Below, in pieces: positions 19,708 through 27,338 of a stretch of 64,000 nucleotides of DNA; within the stretch, counting starts at the first letter, position 1, and the number at the start of each line of letters is the position of its first letter. A program made the translations under genes and the position numbers. Below the pieces are notes generated by a model that was given only the letters and a program-made list of their open reading frames with translations, did no database searches and was not told the origin of the DNA. This DNA is from Aeromicrobium endophyticum (lineage in GTDB: Bacteria > Actinomycetota > Actinomycetes > Propionibacteriales > Nocardioidaceae): positions 1-64,000 of the forward strand of contig NZ_QUBR01000002.1 in assembly GCF_003586285.1 (NCBI RefSeq). Reading direction: 5' to 3'.

Positions 19708-20151
19708 TCAGGCCAGCGAGGCGTCCGGCCTCGACAGCGGTGGGCCGAGCCGTGACGAGGGCTCGAGGTCGACGACGACCTCCACCTCCACGAGGGCTTC
19801 GGTCGCGAAGAGGCTCGACACGGCGACCAGCGTGCTGGCAGGCGGCTCGCTGTGCCCGTCCCGCAGCGGGCCGACGACGTCCAGGAGCAGAGCAGGGTCG
19901 TAGTCGACGACGAAGATCGTCTCCTTCACGACGGCGTCCCTGCCGAGCCCGAGCGCACGGAGGGCGACGTCGATGTTCCGTGCGATCTGCTCTGCCTGCT
20001 CCCGGTGTCGTCCGATCCCCACCCACGAGCCGTCCTGTCGTTGGGCGACCTGCCCGGACACGAAGGCGAGGGGTCCTGTCGTCCGGACGATCTGGCTGAC
20101 GAAGCCGGGAGCTCCGTGGAGGCCAGCAGGATTCAACCGTCGGATGCTCAT
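19708..20151 (-). CDS. RidA (YjgF/YER057c) family protein
   Basis: The 147-residue protein fits the small trimeric RidA fold: VRTTGPLAFVSGQVAQ at the N terminus, EQAEQIARNIDVALRALG in the helix and VVKETIFVVDYDP in the core. Classical RidA deaminates reactive enamine/imine intermediates; the usual C-terminal Arg motif is not obvious here, so it may belong to a subgroup with a different substrate. It overlaps the monooxygenase gene by ATGA, so the two form an operon under the same TetR-type control. Confidence 0.82.
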   Translation of the reverse strand: MSIRRLNPAGLHGAPGFVSQIVRTTGPLAFVSGQVAQRQDGSWVGIGRHREQAEQIARNIDVALRALGLGRDAVVKETIFVVDYDPALLLDVVGPLRDGHSEPPASTLVAVSSLFATEALVEVEVVVDLEPSSRLGPPLSRPDASLA

Positions 20152-21629
20152 GGCCGGAGCACGTCTGCCGTCGCGGCCTCGCTGACGCCCCTGAGCGAGT
20201 ATCCGTCCGGGCGGACGATGATCGACGCGGTCGCCGGCTGGTCGACCGGTCCGAGGCGCACCGCCTGGACGTCGACGATCGGGGCTCCACCGAGGGAGGC
20301 GGGCATCGGGACGTGCGGGTGGCCAGGCTTGGTCACGCGAACGAAGTGTCCGTCGGCCAGCGCGCCGTGGAGCGACGCCCCGCCAGTCAGCGGCAGGTCA
20401 GGAATCCGCCGGCTCATCGGGGCCGACGCGCCCGCGTCCGTGTCGTGGGTGAGTGGGTGGGGGTAGGAGACCGAGAACCCGGACACCTCCCCGGCCATGG
20501 CTCGGTTGGCCTCCGGAACGGCGAGCAAGCCGCTGACGACGTCGCGAAGGTAGGCATTCGCCGGGGTGAACGTCGACACCAGCTGGTACTGGGCCACGGT
20601 GTTGGCGAACAGTCGTTCCCCGATGGGTCGTCTCTCGCTCTCGTAGGTGTCGAGGAGATCGTCGGACGCCCGGCCGGTGGCGACCAGTGCGAGCTTCCAG
20701 CCGAGGTTCATCGCGTCCTGCACTCCGACGTTCAGCCCTTGCCCTCCCATCGGTGCGTGGATATGAGCCGCGTCGCCGGCCAGCAAGATCCTGCCCACGC
20801 GGTAGCTGGATGCCAGTCGGGTCTCGTTGGTGAACCGGGTCAGCCAGGAGGCGTCGCGTGCACCGAAGTCGCTACCGGTGGTCCGTCGCAGCGACTCGCG
20901 CAGCTCGTCCAAAGTGAGGGGTTCGTCCTGCGGCACGTGCCGGCGCGTGGTGTCCAGGACGATGACCCGCGAGTGGATGCCGTCGCCCGAGGGAATGATG
21001 CTCGCCCCGCCGAGCTCGTTCTCCCCGCCACCCAGCGGCGCACCTCCGGGCAGGTCGAGGACCACGTCGCCCATCGCGATGGAGTCGGTGGCCGGCAGCC
21101 CCAGGAAGTCGATACCCGCGGTCCGACGAACGATGCTGCGGGCGCCGTCCGCGCCCACCACCCACCGAGACGAGATGGCCGTGCCGTCCTCCAGCGTGAG
21201 GTCGACGCGATCACCGCGGTCCTCGACGGCGGTGACGAGAGCGCCACGCCGGACGTCGACGCCGACCTCGAGCGCGTGGCCCTCGAGGATCGCCTCGGTT
21301 CGCGACTGCGGGATGAACAGCGTGAACGGGTAGGACGAGTCGAATCGTGAGAAGTCCAGGCGCGTGTCCAGGCCGGCGAAGTGCCAGGTCGGCATGGGAC
21401 GCCCTACGTCCAGGAACCGTGACGAGAGTCCGCGCAGACCGAACGTCTCCAGCGTCCGCCCGTGGATCGTCAGCGCGCGCGACTGCGTGACCCGCTCGCG
21501 TCGCCGCTCCAGCAGGACGACGCGCGCCCCGCCGAGACGGGCCTCGGCCGCCAGCCAGAACCCCACCGGACCGCCACCCACGACGGCGATGTCATATTCG
21601 TGATTGTTGTCCCTAACAGTGTTAGTCAT
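20148..21629 (-). CDS. FAD-dependent aromatic monooxygenase (class A, PheA/TfdB type)
   Basis: The 493-residue protein is a single-component flavin hydroxylase. The FAD dinucleotide fold is IAVVGGGPVGFWLAAEARL, the DG motif is VVGADGARSIVRR, and the GD motif with FAD ribityl contact is ILLAGDAAHIHAPMGGQGLNVG. The C-terminal 100 residues form the thioredoxin-like tail of this family. Relatives hydroxylate phenols, polyketides, tetracyclines or rifamycins; the substrate here is unknown. The gene is divergent from a TetR regulator and its promoter carries that regulator's likely operators. Its ATG is 7 bases from the -10 box, so the mRNA may be leaderless. Confidence 0.88.
   Translation of the reverse strand: MTNTVRDNNHEYDIAVVGGGPVGFWLAAEARLGGARVVLLERRRERVTQSRALTIHGRTLETFGLRGLSSRFLDVGRPMPTWHFAGLDTRLDFSRFDSSYPFTLFIPQSRTEAILEGHALEVGVDVRRGALVTAVEDRGDRVDLTLEDGTAISSRWVVGADGARSIVRRTAGIDFLGLPATDSIAMGDVVLDLPGGAPLGGGENELGGASIIPSGDGIHSRVIVLDTTRRHVPQDEPLTLDELRESLRRTTGSDFGARDASWLTRFTNETRLASSYRVGRILLAGDAAHIHAPMGGQGLNVGVQDAMNLGWKLALVATGRASDDLLDTYESERRPIGERLFANTVAQYQLVSTFTPANAYLRDVVSGLLAVPEANRAMAGEVSGFSVSYPHPLTHDTDAGASAPMSRRIPDLPLTGGASLHGALADGHFVRVTKPGHPHVPMPASLGGAPIVDVQAVRLGPVDQPATASIIVRPDGYSLRGVSEAATADVLRP
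21613..21625. promoter_or_regulatory. Operator O1 (CTAACAGTGTTAG)
   Basis: A 13-bp palindrome identical in half-sites to O2 (consensus CTAACANTGTTAG) lies over codons 2-6 of the monooxygenase gene, just downstream of its expected transcription start. Bound repressor there could block elongation. Confidence 0.75.
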
Positions 21630-21636
21630 GCCGGCA

Positions 21637-21665
21637 GTGTTGCCCTAACACTGTTAGGGTGTCAA
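21637..21665 (-). promoter_or_regulatory. Monooxygenase promoter with operator O2 as spacer
   Basis: On the minus strand TTGACA (21660-21665) is followed by the 17-bp palindrome CCCTAACAGTGTTAGGG (21643-21659) and then the -10-like CAACAC (21637-21642), seven bases before the ATG. The operator therefore fills the -35/-10 spacer exactly. On the plus strand TAACAC (21646-21651) within the same palindrome is a candidate -10 for tetR. Confidence 0.75.
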
Positions 21666-21679
21666 GCGGAGGTGGTGTC

Positions 21680-22270
21680 ATGGACCGTCAGGAGATCGTC
21701 GATGCCGCGCTGGACCTGTTGGACGAGGGTGGCGAGGCGGCTGTCAGCATGCGAGCGGTCGCCAACCGTCTTCACGTGAAGGCGCCTTCGCTCTACTGGC
21801 ACTTCCGCTCGAAGCAGGATCTGCTCGAGGCCATCGCGGACGCGATCGTCGCCGAGATGCGGGACCTCGCCGTCGACGACGGTGATCCATCCGAGCAGCT
21901 CTTCGGCCTGCTGGTCCGATTCCGCACGTCCCTGCTCGGCCGCCGCGACGGCGGCCGGGTCTTCGCGGGAACCTTCACGCTCGGAAGCCATGTTCTCGAC
22001 CTCAGCGAAGCGGCGGTGACGTTGATCGTGCGGAACGGCACTGACGATCCTGACGACGCGCTGGACACGTGGTTCAACCTGGTGCGATTCGTCGTCGGTT
22101 CCGTCATCGAGCAGCAAGCCGCCACGGATCAGCCGCACCAGGTGGACCGTCGGGCCCGGTTCGAACAGGTCAACGCCGAGCGCCCGACCCTGCTGACGGT
22201 CGCCGGACACATCTTCGAGCCGGACGAGGACCGTCGATTCGAGCGAGGGGTGCGGCAGCTCATGCGCTGA
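21680..22270 (+). CDS. TetR-family transcriptional regulator
   Basis: The 196-residue protein has the TetR helix-turn-helix (VDAALDLLDEGGEAAVSMRAVANRLHVKAPSLYWHF is the region, residues about 6-41) and a C-terminal ligand domain of the tetracycline-repressor-like type. The start at 21680 follows GCGGAGGTGG with good spacing. It is divergent from the flavin monooxygenase; two CTAACANTGTTAG operators between them make it the likely local repressor, released by the monooxygenase substrate. Confidence 0.88.
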   Translation: MDRQEIVDAALDLLDEGGEAAVSMRAVANRLHVKAPSLYWHFRSKQDLLEAIADAIVAEMRDLAVDDGDPSEQLFGLLVRFRTSLLGRRDGGRVFAGTFTLGSHVLDLSEAAVTLIVRNGTDDPDDALDTWFNLVRFVVGSVIEQQAATDQPHQVDRRARFEQVNAERPTLLTVAGHIFEPDEDRRFERGVRQLMR

Positions 22271-22271
22271 G

Positions 22272-22487
22272 GTGCTCTCTACGTGGCCGCACCCGACGAG
22301 CGTCAGCCTGCGCAGTCGGGGTAGGTCGTCACTCGGCAACGCCTCGACGACGCCGGCGTCGCCGAGGTCGGCCACCACCTGGACGAGCGGCACGTTGGCG
22401 CGCGGGCCGGGCAGTCCCGAGCGCTCGACGAGGTATGCCGGCCACTCAGTGGCCTCCAGGTCGCCCAGCTCCTCGGTCCACTCCTCA
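22272..22487 (-). pseudogene. Remnant of a HEAT-repeat-like gene
   Basis: The minus strand reads a protein-like segment containing EWPAYLVERSGLPGPRAN and VQVVADLGDAGVVEALPSDD, a pattern I associate with the N terminus of a HEAT-type or DNA-alkylation-repeat-like family. It lacks a start codon in frame (the only ATG near it, at 22486-22488, is in another frame), and the sequence continues without its own stop into the antisense of tetR. It is read as the decayed 5' end of a gene whose rest is lost. The family assignment is from memory and uncertain. Confidence 0.4.
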
Positions 22488-22493
22488 TGGGGC

Positions 22494-23078
22494 TTATCCC
22501 AGGTCCTTGTCGAACCCTCCGTCACTCGACCAGACGAGCCGGTCGGCGTGGTGCTTCCACGTGGCGCGCGTGCCGTCGTCCGACACCACGGGCGCGCTCC
22601 AGCCGTCGAAGTGCCGGGTGAGGTCGGTGGTCCACTCGGTGAGGTCGCCGGTGGCCACGCCCGCGATGCTCTCGTCCGGCGGCTCACCGTCGTAGCAGTA
22701 CAGGTTCCAGTCGGCGGTGACCGCCACAGTGCCGTCGTGCTGGGCCAGGGCGATGCCCTGACAAGGATCGGTCGCAGTCTTGTAGACGATCTTCGGCGCC
22801 GTCCAGGCGTCGGCCTCCGGCGAGTAGTGCTGCTCGGCGAGGCCACGGTCCTTGGCGTAGAACATCGACACCTTGCGGCCGTCGGGCAGGTCGATGACGG
22901 CACTGAAGTCGTCCGCGTCGCCTGATGACCAGTCGGACAGCTGCCGCGCCGAGTCGTACGTCGACGTGTCGTCCTTCGGGCTGTAGGCCGCGGGAGCGGA
23001 TGTCTTCCCGCAGGCGGTGAGGGCGGTCGCGGTGAGCAGGACGGCGCCCACGGCGGGCACGGACGAGAACCGGCGCAT
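22494..23078 (-). CDS. Predicted secreted lipoprotein
   Basis: The 194-residue protein begins with a lipoprotein signal peptide: a short basic start, a hydrophobic stretch and the lipobox LTAC with the acylated Cys near residue 23. The mature part has Tyr/Trp/Asp-rich segments such as ADWNLYCYDGEPPDESIAG and resembles a beta-rich extracellular domain, but no named family is evident. A short remnant follows downstream and a siderophore-interacting protein gene lies upstream on the same strand, 67 bases away. Confidence 0.75.
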   Translation of the reverse strand: MRRFSSVPAVGAVLLTATALTACGKTSAPAAYSPKDDTSTYDSARQLSDWSSGDADDFSAVIDLPDGRKVSMFYAKDRGLAEQHYSPEADAWTAPKIVYKTATDPCQGIALAQHDGTVAVTADWNLYCYDGEPPDESIAGVATGDLTEWTTDLTRHFDGWSAPVVSDDGTRATWKHHADRLVWSSDGGFDKDLG

Positions 23079-23145
23079 GACTCCATCTGAGCACACCCGA
23101 CGAGGATGCTGGCGACCCGGCGCGGCTCGGTGCGGCCGGTCCGGC

Positions 23146-23997
23146 TCAGGCGCGGGGCTGCCCGGCGCCCTCGAACTCGATGAGGTCGTAGACGGCTGGG
23201 TCGTCGACGTCCAGGCCTGCCCGTGCCGCGCGGTCGAACGTGACGGCCTCGTCGTCGTCGCGCTGGCTGCTGGTGCGTCCCGCGACCCAGTAGGCCGTGG
23301 CGTGGAGCCGTTGACGGTCGAGGCCGGCGTCGAGCAGGTGCCGCCGTATGGCTCGGACGGTCGTGGTCTCCGCCGAGACCCAGTACTCGGCCCGGGTGCT
23401 GACGGCCAGTGCGACCGCAGCGGTCGCGAGCGGGCTGTCGGGGCCGACGGAGGGTCCGCCGACGACGGCGTGCACCTCGACGGAGTCTCGGACGGGCAGC
23501 AGGTCGAGGTCGGCGCGGGTCGGTGTCTCCGCCAGCACGACGACCCGGTGCTCGGCCGGGATCGCCTCCAGGATGCGCGCGAGGGCGGGGACGGCGCTCG
23601 CGTCGGCGACCAGCACGTGGTGACCGACGTCGTCGCCGATCGCGAAGTCGCGGCGGAAGCCGAGGAAGCGCACACGCGATCCGGGACCGGCCTGGCGCGC
23701 CCAGGTCGACGCGATGCCGTCGGCGTGGACGTGCACGTCGAAGTGCAGCGTGCGGGTGGCGAGATCGAATCCGCGCACGGTGAAGCCCCTGATCGCGGGC
23801 GCCTCAGGCGTGCCGAGGTCGATCTTGAAGCCGTCGGCAGGCAGCACCTGCTCGTACGCGGCCAGGCAGTCCCCACGGACGACGACCCGCCGGAACGACG
23901 GGGCGATCTGCTCGGAGCCGAGCACGTCGACGGGGCCGTCGATCGAGACGCCCCGGTGCCGGCTGAGCAAGCGGATCTTGTCGCGGATGGCGGCCAT
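23146..23997 (-). CDS. Siderophore-interacting protein (NADPH-dependent ferric-siderophore reductase family)
   Basis: The 283-residue protein has an N-terminal FAD-binding barrel (SFRRVVVRGDCL; the R-G-F-T in AIRGFTVRGFD replaces the usual R-x-Y-T) and a C-terminal SIP Rossmann domain (HHVLVADASAVPALARILE, EYWVSAETTTVRAIRRHLL). Members release iron from imported siderophores by reduction. The start at 23997 follows a GGAAGGA site; an upstream in-frame ATG at 24024 lacks one. No DtxR box or siderophore transport gene is visible nearby. Confidence 0.88.
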   Translation of the reverse strand: MAAIRDKIRLLSRHRGVSIDGPVDVLGSEQIAPSFRRVVVRGDCLAAYEQVLPADGFKIDLGTPEAPAIRGFTVRGFDLATRTLHFDVHVHADGIASTWARQAGPGSRVRFLGFRRDFAIGDDVGHHVLVADASAVPALARILEAIPAEHRVVVLAETPTRADLDLLPVRDSVEVHAVVGGPSVGPDSPLATAAVALAVSTRAEYWVSAETTTVRAIRRHLLDAGLDRQRLHATAYWVAGRTSSQRDDDEAVTFDRAARAGLDVDDPAVYDLIEFEGAGQPRA

Positions 23998-24061
23998 CAC
24001 CGATTCCTTCCGTGGGCGTGCCACGACACTACCGAGGCGCTGGACCTACCATCGATGTCCC

Positions 24062-24508
24062 ATGGCCCTTCGCGACCGCGCGACGACCGCACCTCTGCGT
24101 CGTCTGCTGGGCCGTCGTACCACCTGGGCGGCTGCCGCCGCGGCGGTCGCGCTGCCCTTCTTCGTCCACGGGCGGGGGATCGAGCTCGTCCCCTTCGCGC
24201 TGGCCCTCGTCGCCGGCTGGCTCGTCGCGATGTCGTTCGTCGACGTGACGTCGAGGGCTCGGTCGCCCTGGCGCGGAGCCGTCCTCCACGCCGTCGTGAC
24301 GGCGGCCGGCACCGCCGCCCTGGTCTGGAGCATCGGACCTGGGGCGGATGGTCTCCGGGGCCTGTCCGAACCGTTGCGGGGTGCCGTGCTCCTGCCCCAG
24401 GTGGCCGGCTTGACGGGCGTCTGCTGGGGCTGGCTGGGGCTGCTGGCGCGCGGGCTCGCGGCCCTCCCGAGTGCGGGGTCGCGCCCGTCCCGGGCGTCGG
24501 AGGACTGA
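24062..24508 (+). CDS. Small multi-pass membrane protein
   Basis: The 148-residue product has about four hydrophobic segments: WAAAAAAVALPFFVHG, LVPFALALVAGWLVAMSFV, AVLHAVVTAAGTAALVWSI and AVLLPQVAGLTGVCWGWLGLLA. The arrangement recalls DUF3054 proteins but the match is not firm. TACCAT lies 9 bases before the ATG, so the transcript has a very short leader. Function unknown. Confidence 0.65.
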   Translation: MALRDRATTAPLRRLLGRRTTWAAAAAAVALPFFVHGRGIELVPFALALVAGWLVAMSFVDVTSRARSPWRGAVLHAVVTAAGTAALVWSIGPGADGLRGLSEPLRGAVLLPQVAGLTGVCWGWLGLLARGLAALPSAGSRPSRASED

Positions 24509-24552
24509 CGTTATCGTGGGGCGTCGTCCTCGTCCCCCAGCTCGGAGCACCC

Positions 24553-25143
24553 ATGACACTCTCGGCCATCGCCGTCTTCTGCGGCTCGAGCCTCGGCACC
24601 GATCCTGTGTACGCCGAGGCGGCGCGCCTGACCGGACGCACGTTGGCCGAGCGCGGCATCGACGTCGTCTACGGCGGAGGTCACGTGGGCCTGATGGGAG
24701 CCGTGGCCGATGCCGCGATCGACGCCGGTGGTCGCGTCGTCGGTGTCATCCCGCGCCAGCTGGACGACCGTGAGCTCGCGCACCGCGGCGTCACCGAGCT
24801 GCACGTGGTGGAGTCGATGCACGAGCGCAAGCAGCTCATGGCCGATCTGTCGGACGCCTTCATCGCGTTGCCGGGAGGCGCCGGGACGCTCGAGGAGGTC
24901 GCCGAGCAGTGGACCTGGGCGCAGCTGACGATCCACGCCAAGCCCAGCGGGTTCCTGGACGTCGCGGGGTTCTGGGCGCCGATGCGCCAGATGCTCGACT
25001 CGATGGTCTCGGCAGGCTTCGTGCGAGCCGAGCAGTCGGGGATCGTCACCTTCGACGACGATCTCGACTCGCTGCTGCAGGCGCTGGCGGCGCCGCCGTC
25101 GTGGACCGACAAGTGGGGCGCTGCCACCACGCCGAAGCCGTGA
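24553..25143 (+). CDS. LOG-family protein (cytokinin riboside monophosphate phosphoribohydrolase type)
   Basis: The 196-residue Rossmann-fold protein has the two LOG hallmarks: the P-G-G-x-G-T-x-x-E motif (LPGGAGTLEEVAEQWTWAQL) and the upstream YGGGHVGLMGAVADAA. Bacterial members release free base from nucleoside monophosphates such as cytokinin precursors or AMP. The next gene, a NUDIX hydrolase, starts within its stop codon, which suggests joint work on nucleotides. Confidence 0.9.
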   Translation: MTLSAIAVFCGSSLGTDPVYAEAARLTGRTLAERGIDVVYGGGHVGLMGAVADAAIDAGGRVVGVIPRQLDDRELAHRGVTELHVVESMHERKQLMADLSDAFIALPGGAGTLEEVAEQWTWAQLTIHAKPSGFLDVAGFWAPMRQMLDSMVSAGFVRAEQSGIVTFDDDLDSLLQALAAPPSWTDKWGAATTPKP

Positions 25144-25574
25144 CGCCGCCGGTCATCCACGTGGCCGCGGCGCTGGCGGTCGACGACCGGGGTCGGGCCC
25201 TGATGGTGCGCAAGCACGGCACGACGATGTTCATGCAGCCCGGCGGCAAGCTCGAGCCGGGGGAGCACCCCTTGGTGGCGCTCCGCCGCGAGCTGGGTGA
25301 GGAGCTTGGCCTCGACCTGCCCGCCGAGGCGTTCACCTGGGTCGGGACGTTCGAGGAGGACGCGGCCAACGAGCCCGGGCACGTCGTCAGGGCCGACGTG
25401 TACTCGGTGACGGTCGAGGCCGCGGCGCCGGTGGCGGCCGCCGAGATCGCCGAGTTCCGGTGGGTCGAGCTCGACGACCTGGACGGCATCGACCTCGCCC
25501 CACTCAGCTCGCGATTTCTCCTCCCGATCCTGTTGGCTCAGCCAGAGGGCGCCGTGGACCAGCCGGGTGGTTGA
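25140..25574 (+). CDS. NUDIX hydrolase
   Basis: The 144-residue protein has an intact NUDIX box (GKLEPGE, REL and EELG in the G-x5-E-x7-R-E-U-x-E-E-x-G-U pattern). It is small, single-domain and lacks features pointing to one substrate; a MutT-like nucleotide-cleaning or 8-oxo-type role is possible. GTG start at 25140 overlaps the LOG stop. Confidence 0.85.
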   Translation: MTPPVIHVAAALAVDDRGRALMVRKHGTTMFMQPGGKLEPGEHPLVALRRELGEELGLDLPAEAFTWVGTFEEDAANEPGHVVRADVYSVTVEAAAPVAAAEIAEFRWVELDDLDGIDLAPLSSRFLLPILLAQPEGAVDQPGG

Positions 25575-25595
25575 GATGTCAACTAGTGTGATCGC

Positions 25596-26219
25596 ATGAC
25601 CATGACGATCGACGACTCGAGCACCGTCCGCGGCGGAGCAGACTCCGAGCCCCTTCTGCTGCTCCTGCACGGATACGGCTCGAACGAGCAGGACCTGCCG
25701 AGTCTCGTGCCGCACCTGCCACCCGGGTTCGCCCACGCCGCGGTGCGGGCCCCGATCACGATGGCGCCTGGCGCCTACGCCTGGGTGCCGATCGGGGTGC
25801 CGGGACGTCCCGACCCCACGGTGGTCGCCGAGTCGACCGAGGCGCTGCTCAGCTGGCTCGACGAGCACGTGGCACCCGACCGCGTCGTCGTGCCCCTGGG
25901 CTTCTCGCAGGGCGGCCTCATGGTCAGCCAGCTGCTGCGCGCCCGTCCCGACCGCTTCGGGGCGGCGCTCGTGCTGTCGGGCTTCGTGCTCGACGAGCCG
26001 GCTGCCGGGGACGAGGCCCTGGCCGTCCGTCGCGTGCCGGTGTTCTTCGGACACGGCGACGCCGACCCGATCATCCCGGCCGACGCGACGCAACGGGCGT
26101 CAGCGTGGTTCGCCCAGCACGTCGACGTCACCGAGCGGACGTACGCGGGCCTGGCTCACGGCATCTCCGCCGACGAGCTCGCCGACGTGCACGCCTTCGT
26201 GACCTCGCACCTCGGCTGA
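25596..26219 (+). CDS. Alpha/beta hydrolase of the carboxylesterase/phospholipase family
   Basis: The 207-residue protein follows the short serine esterase pattern: LLLLHGYGSNEQDLPSL forms the oxyanion region, GFSQGGLM holds the nucleophilic Ser, FFGHGDADPIIP the Asp and LAHGISADE the His. Proteins of this type cleave acyl esters such as lysophospholipids. TAGTGT (25584-25589) sits six bases before the ATG, predicting a leaderless mRNA. Confidence 0.87.
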   Translation: MTMTIDDSSTVRGGADSEPLLLLLHGYGSNEQDLPSLVPHLPPGFAHAAVRAPITMAPGAYAWVPIGVPGRPDPTVVAESTEALLSWLDEHVAPDRVVVPLGFSQGGLMVSQLLRARPDRFGAALVLSGFVLDEPAAGDEALAVRRVPVFFGHGDADPIIPADATQRASAWFAQHVDVTERTYAGLAHGISADELADVHAFVTSHLG

Positions 26220-26220
26220 G

Positions 26221-26586
26221 TCAGCGTCCGCGCAGACGGTCCATCGCCCGGCGGTCGCGCTTGGTCGGACGTCCGGCGCCGCGGTCGCGCCGGGGCATGA
26301 CCGCGACCTCCTCCTTGGGCGGCGGCGGGGGAGTCTTGTCGACGTAGCACTGCACGGCCACCGGGGCGCCGACGCGCTTGGCGATGATCTTGGTGACCAC
26401 CACGATGCGCAGACCGCCCTCGGTCAGCGCCTCGATGCGGTCGCCGATGTTGACGGGCTGCGACGGCTTGGCCTTCGCCCCGTTGATGCGGACGTGGCCG
26501 GCGCGGCACTCCTTCGAGGCGATCGAGCGGTTCTTGTAGAGGCGGACGGCGGACACCCAGACGTCGGCGCGGGCGGAGCTGTCCAT
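26221..26586 (-). CDS. S4-domain RNA-binding protein (Hsp15-like)
   Basis: The 121-residue protein is an S4 domain (VWVSAVRLYKNRSIASKECRAGHVRINGAKAKPSQPVNIGD split over residues about 9-48) followed by a basic tail rich in Pro, Lys and Arg. Hsp15-type proteins bind stalled 50S subunits carrying nascent chains. It is transcribed divergently from another S4 gene with only 24 bases between the starts, and its -10 box TAGAGT overlaps that of its neighbour. Confidence 0.85.
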   Translation of the reverse strand: MDSSARADVWVSAVRLYKNRSIASKECRAGHVRINGAKAKPSQPVNIGDRIEALTEGGLRIVVVTKIIAKRVGAPVAVQCYVDKTPPPPPKEEVAVMPRRDRGAGRPTKRDRRAMDRLRGR

Positions 26587-26593
26587 GCGACCG

Positions 26594-26603
26594 ACTCTAG
26601 ACT
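26594..26603. promoter_or_regulatory. Overlapping divergent -10 boxes of two leaderless S4 genes
   Basis: ACTCTAGACT contains TAGACT for the plus-strand gene (26598-26603) and TAGAGT for the minus-strand gene (26594-26599). Each is exactly 7 bases from its own ATG. Only one polymerase can occupy the shared bases at a time. Confidence 0.7.
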
Positions 26604-26610
26604 GGCCCGC

Positions 26611-26850
26611 ATGGGCACCGGACGCGACGACATCGAGGTCATCGAGATCAGCGGCGACATGATCCGGCTGGGTCAGTTCCTGAAGTTCGCGAGCTTCGCC
26701 GAGTCGGGCGCCCACGCCGGGGCGATGATCGGTGACGGCGACGTGCTGGTCGACGGCGAGGTCGAGACGCGTCGAGGACGCCAGCTCGGCAAGGGCATGG
26801 TGGTCGAGGTGCGCACCGCCGCGCAGACCCACGTCGCGCAGGTCGGCTGA
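26611..26850 (+). CDS. Small S4-domain RNA-binding protein (RqcP/YaaA-like)
   Basis: The 79-residue protein is a stand-alone S4 domain: IRLGQFLKFASFAESGAHAGAMI, then VLVDGEVETRRGRQL and KGMVVEV. It resembles the small S4 proteins YaaA and RqcP/YlmH relatives that bind ribosomal RNA or 50S-tRNA complexes in rescue. It is expressed divergently from the Hsp15-like gene; the pairing suggests a shared ribosome-rescue setting, which is inference. Confidence 0.85.
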   Translation: MGTGRDDIEVIEISGDMIRLGQFLKFASFAESGAHAGAMIGDGDVLVDGEVETRRGRQLGKGMVVEVRTAAQTHVAQVG

Positions 26851-26862
26851 CGCAGACCCCGC

Positions 26863-27285
26863 TCAGGCCAGGCGGTCGCGCCAGGCGCCGACGTCGGGCA
26901 CCGAGAACGCTGCGGCATCGGTGAGGCCGTCGACGTCCCACGTGACGAGCAGCAGGTCGGATCCTGTGGTCTTGCCGAGGAAGTGCCGCGTGGCGCGGGT
27001 GGACGTGATGGCGTCGCGTGGCACCAGGACGTCCCGCTCGGGCAGCAGCTGGGCGAACAGCAGGTGCGTGTCGCCGAGTGCGAGGGTGCCGACGCCGCGG
27101 GTCTGCACGCGTCCCTCGGACGCCACCCCCACGAGGCTGGCCGGCTCGGAGTGCTGTGGCTCGATGGTCGCGAGGCGCCCACGGTGCCGGGCGCGCAACG
27201 ACCGCACCCGCAGCAGTCCGACGAGGGCGAACGCGACGAAGCCGAGCAGCAGGCCGATGACGACGATGACGACGATCTCCAGCAC
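26863..27285 (-). CDS. Single-pass membrane protein with soluble domain
   Basis: The 140-residue product starts with one long membrane helix (LEIVVIVVIGLLLGFVAFALVGLL) and then a cytoplasmic beta-rich part (LALGDTHLLFAQLLPERDVLVPRDAI) like a PH-type domain. GTG at 27285 is chosen because CAGACT lies six bases upstream as a -10 box; an in-frame GTG at 27300 would add five residues. It is divergent from the LLM oxidoreductase gene. Function unknown. Confidence 0.7.
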   Translation of the reverse strand: MLEIVVIVVIGLLLGFVAFALVGLLRVRSLRARHRGRLATIEPQHSEPASLVGVASEGRVQTRGVGTLALGDTHLLFAQLLPERDVLVPRDAITSTRATRHFLGKTTGSDLLLVTWDVDGLTDAAAFSVPDVGAWRDRLA

Positions 27286-27338
27286 GGCACCAGTCTGCAC
27301 CAGGTACGCGCCGCGGCGGACGTCCCTACGATGGGCGC

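Noticed and set aside
20148..21629. Naming the monooxygenase a tetracycline- or rifampicin-inactivating enzyme
   Set aside because: Class A flavin hydroxylases share these motifs across many substrates; nothing in the sequence fixes the drug.
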